Source: Bacteroidales bacterium (GTDB lineage: Bacteria; Bacteroidota; Bacteroidia; Bacteroidales; UBA932). Taken from it: a DNA stretch of 64,000 nt. Below, piece after piece: positions 24,570 to 31,977 of this stretch. Each line of letters opens with the position of its first letter. The stretch's first letter is position 1. The notes beneath the pieces were generated by a model. That model made no database searches, was not told the DNA's origin, and saw only the letters and a list, made by a program, of their open reading frames with translations. The translations under genes were made by a program, and so were the position numbers. The stretch lies in the NCBI GenBank assembly GCA_017617475.1, contig JAFZWC010000082.1, positions 1 through 64,000 of the forward strand, read 5' to 3'.

Positions 24570-26318
24570 ATGAAGAAGTCATTCCCCTTAGTTATGCTCC
24601 TGGCCGTGGTGGCCAGTGGATGCAACAAAGAGTCCATTTTCCCTTGGGACGATTATTTCTCCGACAACGGGAACGGCACACAGGCCGCCAGTACCTCCGG
24701 TGTAACGGGCTCCACCATCTTCACCCTCTCCCAGGACGAGGAAGACCAGGTGTCCGGCACCGAGTTTTCACGTACCATCTCCATCACTTTTTCCGACAGC
24801 GGCGACGCCACGGTTACCGGTGACGCCAACGGCATTGTGACCGTAAAGGGCAACCAGGTAACGGTGGACAACACCACTACCAAGGAAAAAGTGAAATACG
24901 AACTGTCCGGAACCACCACCAATGGTTTCCTCAAGATTTACTCCAACAACAAGCAGGCGCTGGTGCTCAACAACGTGTCCATCACCAACCCCACCGGCGC
25001 GGCCATCAACAACCAGGGCAAGAAACGCTGTTTCATTGTGGTAAACGGACAGAATTATCTGGCCGATGGCGCCACCTACTCCGCCACCCCGGACGGCGAG
25101 GATGAAAAGGCCGCCTTTTTCTCCGAAGGCCAGCTCATCTTCAGCGGCGAGGGTTCGCTGGAAGTGAAGGCCGTGGGTAAAGCCGGCATCACATCAGACG
25201 ACTACCTCAACTTCCTGGGCAACCCCACCATCAAGGTGTCCTCTTCCGCCGGGCACGCCCTCCGCGGCAAGGATGCCGTTTATGTCAACGGCGGCAAATT
25301 GAGCGTGCAGGCATCGGCCCATATGAAGAAGGGCATAGCCTCCGACAGCCTGGTGGTGTTCAACGGCGGCATTACCAACGTTGCCGTTACCGGCGGCACC
25401 GATTACGACGATGAGGACAAGGAATACAAGGCATCGGCGGGCGTGAAGGCCGACCAGATCTTTGTGATGAACGACGGCACCCTCACCATCACCAATTCCG
25501 GGCAGGGCGGCAAGGGCATCAGCGGAGACGGCGTGGCCTATTTCCAGGGCGGCACCGTGGATGTTACCGTTACCGGCAGCAACTACGGCAAGTCTTCTTC
25601 CAGCTACGGCCCCGGCTGGGGCGGTTCCTCCTCTTCCAGCGACAATTCCAAGAGCGCCAAGGGCATCAAGTTCGACGGCAACATCTATATTTCCGGCGGC
25701 ATCATCAGCGCCAAGGCCTCCAATCACGAGGGCATCGAATCCAAGGGCCAGATTGAAATCACCGGCGGCACCGTATACGCCCAATCCAAGGACGACGCCA
25801 TCAATTCGGCCGGCATGATGGCCGTTACCGACGGCTACGTCTGCGCCTATTCTACCGGCAACGACGGCATGGACGCCAACGGCAACCTTTATATTGAAGG
25901 CGGCGTGGTGTATGCCATTGGCAGCGGCAGCCCCGAGGTAGCCCTGGATGCCAATACCGAACAGCGTTATACGCTTTACGTGAACGGCGGAACGCTCTTC
26001 GCCCTGGGTGGTCTGGAGAGCGGCGCGGTCCTGAGCCAGAAGTGCTACAGCGCCTCCTGGAGCACCAACAAGTGGTATTCCATAACGGTAGGCGATGACA
26101 CTTACGCCTTCCGGACCCCGGGCAGCGGCGGCAGCGGACTGGTAGTTTCCGGCGCCTCTCAGCCGTCCGTCAAATCCAACGTGAGCGTTTCCGGCGGCAC
26201 CGAAATCTTCAACGGCATGGGTGTGCTGAACGGCACGGTGAGTGGCGGCTCCGACGTGAGTCTGAGCTCCTACTCCAGCAGTAACAGCGGTCCCTCGGGA
26301 CGCGGCCCGGGCTGGTAG
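24570..26318 (+). CDS. Cthe_2159-type carbohydrate-binding lipoprotein (beta-helix)
   Basis: 583 residues from ATG 24570. Lipoprotein signal LVMLLAVVASGCNKES with lipidated Cys. The mature part is a Gly/Asp/Ser-rich run of regular short strands (GKAGITSDDYLNFLGNPTIK, GKGISGDGVAYFQGGTVDVT, GIESKGQIEITGGTVYA), matching the Cthe_2159 parallel beta-helix family, one member of which binds acidic polysaccharide and calcium. A low-complexity Ser/Gly linker (GPGWGGSSSSSD) interrupts it at about 360. First gene before VTC, DUF4956 and DUF2490 genes, a recurrent partnership. Surface exposure is inferred. Confidence 0.82.
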   Translation: MKKSFPLVMLLAVVASGCNKESIFPWDDYFSDNGNGTQAASTSGVTGSTIFTLSQDEEDQVSGTEFSRTISITFSDSGDATVTGDANGIVTVKGNQVTVDNTTTKEKVKYELSGTTTNGFLKIYSNNKQALVLNNVSITNPTGAAINNQGKKRCFIVVNGQNYLADGATYSATPDGEDEKAAFFSEGQLIFSGEGSLEVKAVGKAGITSDDYLNFLGNPTIKVSSSAGHALRGKDAVYVNGGKLSVQASAHMKKGIASDSLVVFNGGITNVAVTGGTDYDDEDKEYKASAGVKADQIFVMNDGTLTITNSGQGGKGISGDGVAYFQGGTVDVTVTGSNYGKSSSSYGPGWGGSSSSSDNSKSAKGIKFDGNIYISGGIISAKASNHEGIESKGQIEITGGTVYAQSKDDAINSAGMMAVTDGYVCAYSTGNDGMDANGNLYIEGGVVYAIGSGSPEVALDANTEQRYTLYVNGGTLFALGGLESGAVLSQKCYSASWSTNKWYSITVGDDTYAFRTPGSGGSGLVVSGASQPSVKSNVSVSGGTEIFNGMGVLNGTVSGGSDVSLSSYSSSNSGPSGRGPGW

Positions 26319-26343
26319 TCTTTGCAGACCCGATAAAATTCAC

Positions 26344-26351
26344 TATATTTG
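26344..26351 (+). promoter_or_regulatory. -7 box TATATTTG before the VTC gene (leaderless spacing)
   Basis: TATATTTG, 6 nt, ATG 26358. It lies between the Cthe_2159 gene and the VTC gene, so the last three genes of the module can be transcribed separately. Confidence 0.55.
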
Positions 26352-26357
26352 TGAGAT

Positions 26358-27158
26358 ATGCCAGAGGTGGAACATATCTCCTTCACCCGGGATTTGGAAA
26401 AGATGCTACCCATCACGCTGGAGGAAATGAAGTCCGTAAAGCTGATGAACCGCATCGACGCCAAGTTTCTCACCAATGAAGCTACGCTGCGCGGCGTCCT
26501 GGCCGATGCCGCCGCAGCCGGCTATCGGGTATTGGTGACGGAAGGGGAACGGGAGAGTCCTTACGATTCGGTGTACTTTGACACGCCGGGGCTGAGGATG
26601 TTTTACGACCATCACAACCGGCGCCTGGTTCGCCAGAAGGTGCGCACCCGCTGTTATGTACGCTCCGGAGAAGCCTATCTGGAGATTAAGCGGAAGAACA
26701 ACCACGGCCGCACCAGCAAAAAGCGCATCGGCCTGCCGCTGGAGCAGATGAACGGCTTTTCCGCCAACGAGGAAGCCTGCGCCTACCTGGCCAGGCATTC
26801 CTGGTTTACGGAAAAGGAACTGACCCCGTCCATGGAGACGGCTTTTACGCGCATCACGCTGGTGAACCCCAGCCTTACGGAGCGCCTTACCATAGACACG
26901 CAACTGCGGTTCAAGAACTTCCGGAACGGTCTGGAAACCACGCTGCAGGACGCTGTGATCATTGAACTCAAACAGGACGGCCGGGCCCGTAGCGCCATGA
27001 GAAACATTTTTCTGGAGCACCGGATCAAGCCTGTCCGCGTCAGTAAATACTGCATTGCCGTCACCCTCACGGACCCTCAGGCCAAAAGCGGCCGGTTCAA
27101 GGTGAAGGTGAGGGCCATAGAGAAAACCATTGGTAAAAAACTTGTTACAATATGTTAG
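26358..27158 (+). CDS. VTC-domain polyphosphate polymerase-like protein
   Basis: 266 residues. Matches the bacterial VTC (polyphosphate polymerase, triphosphate-tunnel metalloenzyme) domain: RIDAKFLTN near the N-terminus, YDSVYFDTPGLRMFYDHHN, then the tunnel strands KVRTRCYVRSGEAYLEIKRK with the alternating Arg/Lys/Glu residues expected to bind phosphate, and a late VIIELKQDG strand. In yeast VTC4 this domain makes polyphosphate from ATP; most bacterial members are untested. It overlaps the DUF4956 membrane gene by 7 bases, suggesting a membrane complex. Confidence 0.85.
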   Translation: MPEVEHISFTRDLEKMLPITLEEMKSVKLMNRIDAKFLTNEATLRGVLADAAAAGYRVLVTEGERESPYDSVYFDTPGLRMFYDHHNRRLVRQKVRTRCYVRSGEAYLEIKRKNNHGRTSKKRIGLPLEQMNGFSANEEACAYLARHSWFTEKELTPSMETAFTRITLVNPSLTERLTIDTQLRFKNFRNGLETTLQDAVIIELKQDGRARSAMRNIFLEHRIKPVRVSKYCIAVTLTDPQAKSGRFKVKVRAIEKTIGKKLVTIC

Positions 27159-27943
27159 ATAAGTTATTCCGCTTCGTTCAGGACGACCTGGCCTCCTTCG
27201 GGGACCTGGATGCCGGAGACGACATGCTCCTGGACGTGCAAACCCTCATGGACGCCATGATGACCGTTCCTCAGAAGGTGGCCGAGCTGGGCATACGCTT
27301 TGCCCTGAACCTGCTGGTGTGCTGGATTCTGGTTCACTGCTTTTACTATGCCAAGAGCAAACGCCGGGACTACTACTTCACCTTCATGCTCTTCTCTTCG
27401 GCCATGCTTACGCTGCTCTATATCATGGGCAACGTGGAAGTGGGTGTGGGCCTTACCCTGGGCCTGTTCGCCATCTTTGGCGTTATCCGCTACCGTACGG
27501 AGACGGTGCCCATCCGGGAAATGACCTATCTGTTCGTCATTATTGCCCTGGCGGCCGCCAACGGCCTGGCTCCCGTCTATCACGTGGTGGACTTGCAGAC
27601 CGCCGCCCCGCACTATGCCCTCAGCTGGGGCAACGTGGGAGTGATGGCCCTTGTGAATGCGCTCATCGTGGTCCTGGTGGCCATACTGGAAAGCGAAAGC
27701 CTGGTCAGGCACACCACCACCAAGCTGGTCCTGTACGACAAGATAGACCTCATCGTCCCCGAAAAAAGGGATGAATTGCTGGCCGACCTGGAGAAGCGCC
27801 TGGGCGTGAAGGTGGAAAACGTGGAAATCGGCCATGTAGATTTCCTTAAAGACGCCGCTTTCATCAAGGTATCCTATCACCTGCCCAAAGGGGAGCACAA
27901 TACCGTGAACATGATAACCCGAGCAAAAGATTACGTAGAATAA
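27152..27943 (+). CDS. DUF4956 membrane protein
   Basis: 263 residues with four or five transmembrane segments between about 50 and 180 (FALNLLVCWILVHCFYYA, FMLFSSAMLTLLYIMG, GVGLTLGLFAIFGVIRYR, YLFVIIALAAANGLAPV, VGVMALVNALIVVLVAIL). The conserved family motif FGVIRYRTETVPIREMTYLF is present. A soluble C-terminal ferredoxin-like tail follows (VEIGHVDFLKDAAFIKVSYH). The family has no known function but is repeatedly encoded beside VTC, CotH and Cthe_2159 genes. Ends one base into the DUF2490 start. Confidence 0.87.
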   Translation: MLDKLFRFVQDDLASFGDLDAGDDMLLDVQTLMDAMMTVPQKVAELGIRFALNLLVCWILVHCFYYAKSKRRDYYFTFMLFSSAMLTLLYIMGNVEVGVGLTLGLFAIFGVIRYRTETVPIREMTYLFVIIALAAANGLAPVYHVVDLQTAAPHYALSWGNVGVMALVNALIVVLVAILESESLVRHTTTKLVLYDKIDLIVPEKRDELLADLEKRLGVKVENVEIGHVDFLKDAAFIKVSYHLPKGEHNTVNMITRAKDYVE

Positions 27944-28737
27944 TGAAAAAGTTGGTTTTAACCCTGGCCCTTCTGGTGCCGCTGGCCGCAGCCGCCCAGA
28001 CCGAATTCGGCGGAGGCACCCGCTTTTCCGTCGCAGCCGATTACAAAATACGGAAAGGCCTGCACGTGAACGTGGAGGAAGAAGTCCGCGTGGGCGGAGT
28101 GTTCCAGTCCCTGGACCGCCTGCAAACTACGGTGGGAGTGGAATATAAGCCTTTCAAGTACATGAAACTGGGCGTGGGGTATACGCTTATCAACCCCTAC
28201 GACGGCACGGAGCGCACCTTTAAACCGGCACGCCACCGTGCATTTTTGGACGTGTCCGGTCATTACACGTGGAACAATTTCAGTTTCTCCCTCAAGGAGC
28301 GGGTGCAGTACACCCATCGCACCGGCACCTTCAACGTGTACCAGAACACGCCCGACGCCTTTGCCATCAAGAGCCGCATAGGGGTTGAATACAAGGGTTG
28401 GACGTATTTTGAACCGGGTGTATTTTTTGAAGTTCGTACACAACTGAACGGCCCCTGGGGCGAGACCAGCGGCAGCATCAAGGCCAAGGACGACGGTACC
28501 ACCTACTACGCCTATACCCCCACAGGGTACTCGCATGTTTACAACGACCGCTACCGCCTGATTTTCCGGACCGACATCCTGCTCAGTGATCATCATGTCC
28601 TGAAGCCCTATGCGCTCATAGATTTCTATTCGCCCTACGTGATTGATACCAACCGCGAGGGAACCCGCCTTTTCGGCGCCTCCTACCAAGACCAGATGAA
28701 CGTGACCGTAGGTATCAGTTACACCTTCAAGTTCTAG
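27943..28737 (+). CDS. DUF2490 outer-membrane beta-barrel protein
   Basis: 264 residues. Signal peptide LVLTLALLVPLAAAAQ, then alternating strands typical of a small porin-like barrel (RFSVAADYKI, GLHVNVEEEVRV, KLGVGYTLINPY, NFSFSLKERVQYTH) and a C-terminal aromatic-ended strand VTVGISYTFKF that suits BAM insertion. DUF2490 has no established role. It closes the Cthe_2159-VTC-DUF4956 module, giving it an outer-membrane component. Confidence 0.83.
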   Translation: MKKLVLTLALLVPLAAAAQTEFGGGTRFSVAADYKIRKGLHVNVEEEVRVGGVFQSLDRLQTTVGVEYKPFKYMKLGVGYTLINPYDGTERTFKPARHRAFLDVSGHYTWNNFSFSLKERVQYTHRTGTFNVYQNTPDAFAIKSRIGVEYKGWTYFEPGVFFEVRTQLNGPWGETSGSIKAKDDGTTYYAYTPTGYSHVYNDRYRLIFRTDILLSDHHVLKPYALIDFYSPYVIDTNREGTRLFGASYQDQMNVTVGISYTFKF

Positions 28738-28739
28738 TT

Positions 28740-29234
28740 ATGGATATCAGAATAGGCAACGGCTACGACGTGCACGCCCTGGCCCCGGACCTTCCCATGT
28801 GGCTGGGCGGGGTTCAGATTCCTTCCGCCACGGGCTTCGTGGCCCACTCCGACGGCGACGTGGCCATCCACGCCCTGTGCGACGCCCTGCTGGGCTGCCT
28901 GGCACTGGGGGATATCGGCCATCTTTTCCCCGACACATCGGACGAATGGAAGGGCGTAGACAGCAAACTCCTGCTGGCCAAAGTGGTGAACCTGGTGCAT
29001 GAAAAGGGCTACCAGGTGGGCAATGTCGATATTACCATAGCCCTCCAAAAACCCAAGCTGGCGCCTCACATTGCCGCCATTCGAGCCACGCTGGCACCCA
29101 TCCTGGGCGTCCCCGAAGACCGTGTGTCCGTCAAGGCCACCACCACCGAAAAACTGGGTTTCGTGGGCCGATGCGAAGGTTGCGAAGTCTGGGCCACCGC
29201 CCTCATCCAAAGCGCTGGAACTCAAAACAGATGA
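28740..29234 (+). CDS. ispF: 2-C-methyl-D-erythritol 2,4-cyclodiphosphate synthase
   Basis: Fifth step of the MEP isoprenoid pathway. 164 residues with the zinc-binding G-x-D-x-H near the start (GNGYDVHAL, residues 7-15), the substrate loop AHSDGDVAIHALCDALLG with Asp/His ligands, DIGHLFPDT, and KATTTEKLGFVGRCEG near the C-terminus. Normal length. Its stop overlaps the start of the following fimbrillin-like gene. Confidence 0.95.
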   Translation: MDIRIGNGYDVHALAPDLPMWLGGVQIPSATGFVAHSDGDVAIHALCDALLGCLALGDIGHLFPDTSDEWKGVDSKLLLAKVVNLVHEKGYQVGNVDITIALQKPKLAPHIAAIRATLAPILGVPEDRVSVKATTTEKLGFVGRCEGCEVWATALIQSAGTQNR

Positions 29235-30481
29235 TGTCAATGCTTAAAAATCGTATTCTTGGAGGCGTGCTGCCCATGATGGCCGCCATCATCACAATGG
29301 CCGCTTGCGAAAAGGAAGATTCGTGGGATGGCGTGAAAACGATTCCTTATTTGGTGACTGTAGGCACGAGCAATCCCGCAACCCGCGCCACCGTGGATGA
29401 TGATTACCAAACCCTTTACTTCGCCAAAGGCGACAAACTCTACATCTCCGGTACCGACATCCAGGGCGTACTCGATATTCAGGATGGTGCAGGAACGACC
29501 GGTGCCACCTTCTCGGGCGATCTGATTTACTCGGGCGAAGGCTCTCCTGCCGACGACCTTGAGCTGACTGCCACACTCGTGAGCGCACAGCAGAAGGTGA
29601 AAAAACAGGTTTCTGTTGACAGCAAAGGAGCCGTCACCGTAAACTATCCCAGGGATAACTTCTGCAAAAGCGTTTACGAGGCCGTTAAGCAGTACAGCCG
29701 ATTGACGGGCACATCGACCTTCGGCGCGAAGTCGTTCAAGCTAACCCAGCAGACCGCCTTCCTCAATTTCGAAGTAACCTACGTGGACGGCACTCCCGCT
29801 GGCGCCAAACCCTCACCCGAGGTCCTCTTCGACAAAGTGAAAACCTACTATGGTGCTGTCACCACGACCACTGTGAACGGGAAGGTCGTTGCCCAGTTCG
29901 TACTACCTGTACCCGCCGGCACCACAGTCAACCTCCTCATATTGAAGATATCAAGTACCACTTTCTTCACTGACGTCTACCAGAAGTTCACAGGCAGGGT
30001 GTATAATGTGAGGAAGAAGAAAACTGCTCCTTCCCTCAATATAACCAATCCCGCCGTGGGACAGGTTATCTGCAGAAACGGAATGAACTTAACCGGCCTA
30101 CCCAAAAATATGAAAGCATTCGCCAAGATTTGTTACGTCAAAGATGGCCACGGTCTGGCTCTCGCAATGACGGATGAGGAGGGCTCTCAGAACTGGGATA
30201 CAGCCCAATCAGCTGCAGCCGCATACCCGCTGGAATTCTCTTCTGGCGGAACATGGAAGTTGCCCTCCAAGGACGAGTGGGATTTAATGATTAACGCTGC
30301 AGGTGGCTTTACCAAGCTGTGCAATGGATTCGAAAGCTTCGGCGGCACAAACTTACAGGACATGCCCTATTGGTCGAGTACGGCAGTCGATGACAACAAC
30401 GCATATTCCATCTCCACGCAGGGTTGGTCGCCACAAGACAAGACAGGAACGGCCCTGGTTCGCGCCTGCCTTGTTTTTTGA
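29231..30481 (+). CDS. Fimbrillin-like lipoprotein with DUF1566-type C-terminal domain
   Basis: 416 residues from ATG 29231. Signal and lipobox LPMMAAIITMAACEKED. Residues about 25-270 resemble the fimbrillin family (PATRATVDDDYQTLYFAKGDKLYISG; KFTGRVYNVRKKK), used as pilus subunits or surface lipoproteins in Bacteroidales. The last 120 residues have the pattern GTWKLPSKDEWDLMINAAGG ... YWSSTAVDDNNAYSI ... ALVRACLVF, the fold seen in DUF1566-like domains. No Mfa/Fim partner genes are nearby, so it may act alone. The REP element starts at its stop codon. Confidence 0.7.
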   Translation: MMSMLKNRILGGVLPMMAAIITMAACEKEDSWDGVKTIPYLVTVGTSNPATRATVDDDYQTLYFAKGDKLYISGTDIQGVLDIQDGAGTTGATFSGDLIYSGEGSPADDLELTATLVSAQQKVKKQVSVDSKGAVTVNYPRDNFCKSVYEAVKQYSRLTGTSTFGAKSFKLTQQTAFLNFEVTYVDGTPAGAKPSPEVLFDKVKTYYGAVTTTTVNGKVVAQFVLPVPAGTTVNLLILKISSTTFFTDVYQKFTGRVYNVRKKKTAPSLNITNPAVGQVICRNGMNLTGLPKNMKAFAKICYVKDGHGLALAMTDEEGSQNWDTAQSAAAAYPLEFSSGGTWKLPSKDEWDLMINAAGGFTKLCNGFESFGGTNLQDMPYWSSTAVDDNNAYSISTQGWSPQDKTGTALVRACLVF

Positions 30482-30541
30482 GATTTCTCGACTTCGCTCG
30501 AAATGACAAAAAGAAAAGGCCGCAGCGATGCGACCTTTTCT
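30481..30541 (+). terminator. REP plus hairpin between fimbrillin and Bro-N genes
   Basis: The TGA stop is the first part of a REP palindrome (GATTTCTCGACTTCGC...GAAATGACA, 30481-30509), followed by AAAAAGAAAAGG and a hairpin (CCGC-AGCGAT-GCGACC) with A-run before and T-run after. It would serve both converging genes. The same composite sits downstream of radA at 36984-37048. Confidence 0.6.
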
Positions 30542-30545
30542 GCAT

Positions 30546-31418
30546 TTATTGTTCTTCGCCTTTCTGTTCTTCAGGAAATGGAATCTCCTCTGGCGATTTG
30601 ATATAGTCTATGGCTTTCTCCGGAGAGACCACACTATGGCCGAGACGTTTTTCAACTTCTTCCCGAGCCGTTTTGGCTACTTCCGCCCCCTCTTTTGCAA
30701 CGCCTGCATTCTCAGACAACCCTTCCGGATTGCGCTGTTTGCTGATTTCAGTAGCGGTTTCCTCGGCCAGGGCATTCAGTAGCAATTCCATATTAGTCAT
30801 GTTGTCCCGGAGATTTTCTTTTGTCAGTCCTTTGTACTTCTTATACTCACGCGTTGTCAGGCCGCTCCATGTTTTAGACATCAGGTCTGTTAAAAAGGCG
30901 AAGTCTACTTCTTTAGTTACTCCTCCGCGTTTCCATTCGTCCGTTAATCCTTTGCGGATTTCGATGGTTTTGATTCTCTGGGTTATCCATGCTTCCGAAT
31001 ACCCCAAACGACGGTAATCCACCACTGCCTGGTCAATGCTACGCTCTGGGTCAACAGCCTGATTAATGCGTTCAGCGGCAACTTGTGCCATCCAGATCTT
31101 AATGGGTTCTGCCTTTTTGGAGGGGATGGATTCAATAACGCGGAACATAACGGCCATGTCTGCAACGTCCGTATCCCTCGGTTTTCCATCCTCGGCAATT
31201 AGCTTCAACCGGTTACATTTTGTAACCACTTCGCTTCCTTCCTTCTTCAGCCTGTTTTTCAGCACTTTCCAATAGTTTCTGGCCCTTTCATGGGTGGGCT
31301 GATCAGTTAGGATTCCACACACATCCACAATTGAAAAGAACCATTCCTGCTTCTCTTCGTCCCATGCTGTCCGGACCTTCTTGTTCTCGAACAATTGTAT
31401 TTTCTCCAAATCAGACAT
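30546..31418 (-). CDS. Bro-N domain protein (DinD / phage antirepressor-like)
   Basis: 290 residues from ATG 31418. N-terminal Bro-N domain of phage antirepressor type: IQLFENKKVRTAWDEEKQEWFFSIVDV, EVVTKCNRLKLIAEDGKPRDTDVAD, MFRVIESIPSKKAEPIKIWM. The C-terminal half is helical (DEWKRGGVTKEVDFAFLTDLMSKTW). Related to DNA-damage-inducible DinD. The gene lies alone among non-phage genes, with lower GC than its neighbours, and carries its own TATCTTTG box, so it is probably a transferred cargo gene. A perfect 17-bp palindrome GGTTACATTTTGTAACC lies within it. Confidence 0.82.
   Translation of the reverse strand: MSDLEKIQLFENKKVRTAWDEEKQEWFFSIVDVCGILTDQPTHERARNYWKVLKNRLKKEGSEVVTKCNRLKLIAEDGKPRDTDVADMAVMFRVIESIPSKKAEPIKIWMAQVAAERINQAVDPERSIDQAVVDYRRLGYSEAWITQRIKTIEIRKGLTDEWKRGGVTKEVDFAFLTDLMSKTWSGLTTREYKKYKGLTKENLRDNMTNMELLLNALAEETATEISKQRNPEGLSENAGVAKEGAEVAKTAREEVEKRLGHSVVSPEKAIDYIKSPEEIPFPEEQKGEEQ
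31211..31227. promoter_or_regulatory. 17-bp palindrome inside the Bro-N gene
   Basis: GGTTACA-TTT-TGTAACC, encoding part of VTKCNR on the minus strand. The same architecture with C/G in place of T/A occurs at 59709-59725. Candidate autoregulatory operator. Confidence 0.4.
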
Positions 31419-31435
31419 AGCTTCGTCGTTTTCCA

Positions 31436-31443
31436 CAAAGATA
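31436..31443 (-). promoter_or_regulatory. -7 box TATCTTTG, Bro-N gene
   Basis: TATCTTTG, 17 nt, ATG 31418 on the minus strand. Confidence 0.6.
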
Positions 31444-31508
31444 ATCCAAAAGAGGGGCGAATGCAAGTTTTGGCAAGCCTTGCCAAATTTTGGATTTTTC
31501 GTATTTGA

Positions 31509-31566
31509 GAGATTCCCGGTCGGAGCCGGGAATGACAGAGATTTCTCGACTTCGCTCGAAAAGACA
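31509..31566. repeat. Two tandem REP-like palindromes
   Basis: 31509-31536 (GATTCCCGGTCGGAGCCGGG then AATGACA) and 31538-31566 (GATTTCTCGACTTCGC...AAAAGACA), upstream of the 94-residue gene. They differ in stem and loop but share the GAT...TGACA or AGACA ends. Confidence 0.65.
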
Positions 31567-31577
31567 AAAAGATTTTG

Positions 31578-31585
31578 TATCTTTG
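31578..31585 (+). promoter_or_regulatory. -7 box TATCTTTG, 94-residue gene
   Basis: TATCTTTG, 22 nt, ATG 31608. Confidence 0.6.
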
Positions 31586-31607
31586 CAGCGAATTAATTCA
31601 GAACGTT

Positions 31608-31892
31608 ATGAATTTAAGAGACATTAAAAAAGACATTGAGTACGTGGTGGGGTCCTTCATTGACGACTGCACCCTTTTCCTGAATACGCACCCCGGCAAG
31701 CAGGCCGATGAGATCACGAATCTCATTGATAAGGCCGCGGACCTGTACAACGACCTTCGTGAGAAGGTGGTGAAGAGTGCCGGTGCAGAAAAGCCCAAGG
31801 TGTGCTTTGACTCCATCCGCAAGGAGCTTCTGGAAAAGACCGACGCCCTCTACGACGAGCTGGCCGCCGCTGTAAAGAAAGTACTGGGCTAA
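31608..31892 (+). CDS. Conserved small helical protein, unknown function
   Basis: 94 residues, acidic and almost wholly helical (DIKKDIEYVVGSFIDDCTLF, EITNLIDKAADLYNDLREKV, RKELLEKTDALYDELAAAVK). No signal peptide or membrane segment; probably a cytoplasmic helical bundle. I recall similar short proteins across Bacteroidales but no function. Own promoter upstream and strong terminator downstream make it a monocistronic unit; high expression is plausible. Confidence 0.8.
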   Translation: MNLRDIKKDIEYVVGSFIDDCTLFLNTHPGKQADEITNLIDKAADLYNDLREKVVKSAGAEKPKVCFDSIRKELLEKTDALYDELAAAVKKVLG

Positions 31893-31909
31893 TAAGCCGA
31901 ATCATACTG

Positions 31910-31949
31910 TTACCCCCGGGCAGGAAAGTGCCTGGGGGTAATTTTTTTT
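31910..31949 (+). terminator. Intrinsic terminator
   Basis: TTACCCCCGGGC, 8-nt loop, GCCTGGGGGTAA, then eight T. The next promoter box begins two bases after the T-run, so terminator and promoter are back to back. Confidence 0.85.
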
Positions 31950-31950
31950 G

Positions 31951-31958
31951 TATCTTTG
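31951..31958 (+). promoter_or_regulatory. -7 box TATCTTTG, GH3 gene
   Basis: TATCTTTG, 19 nt, ATG 31978. Confidence 0.6.
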
Positions 31959-31977
31959 CTATGGCAAAACAACCGAC

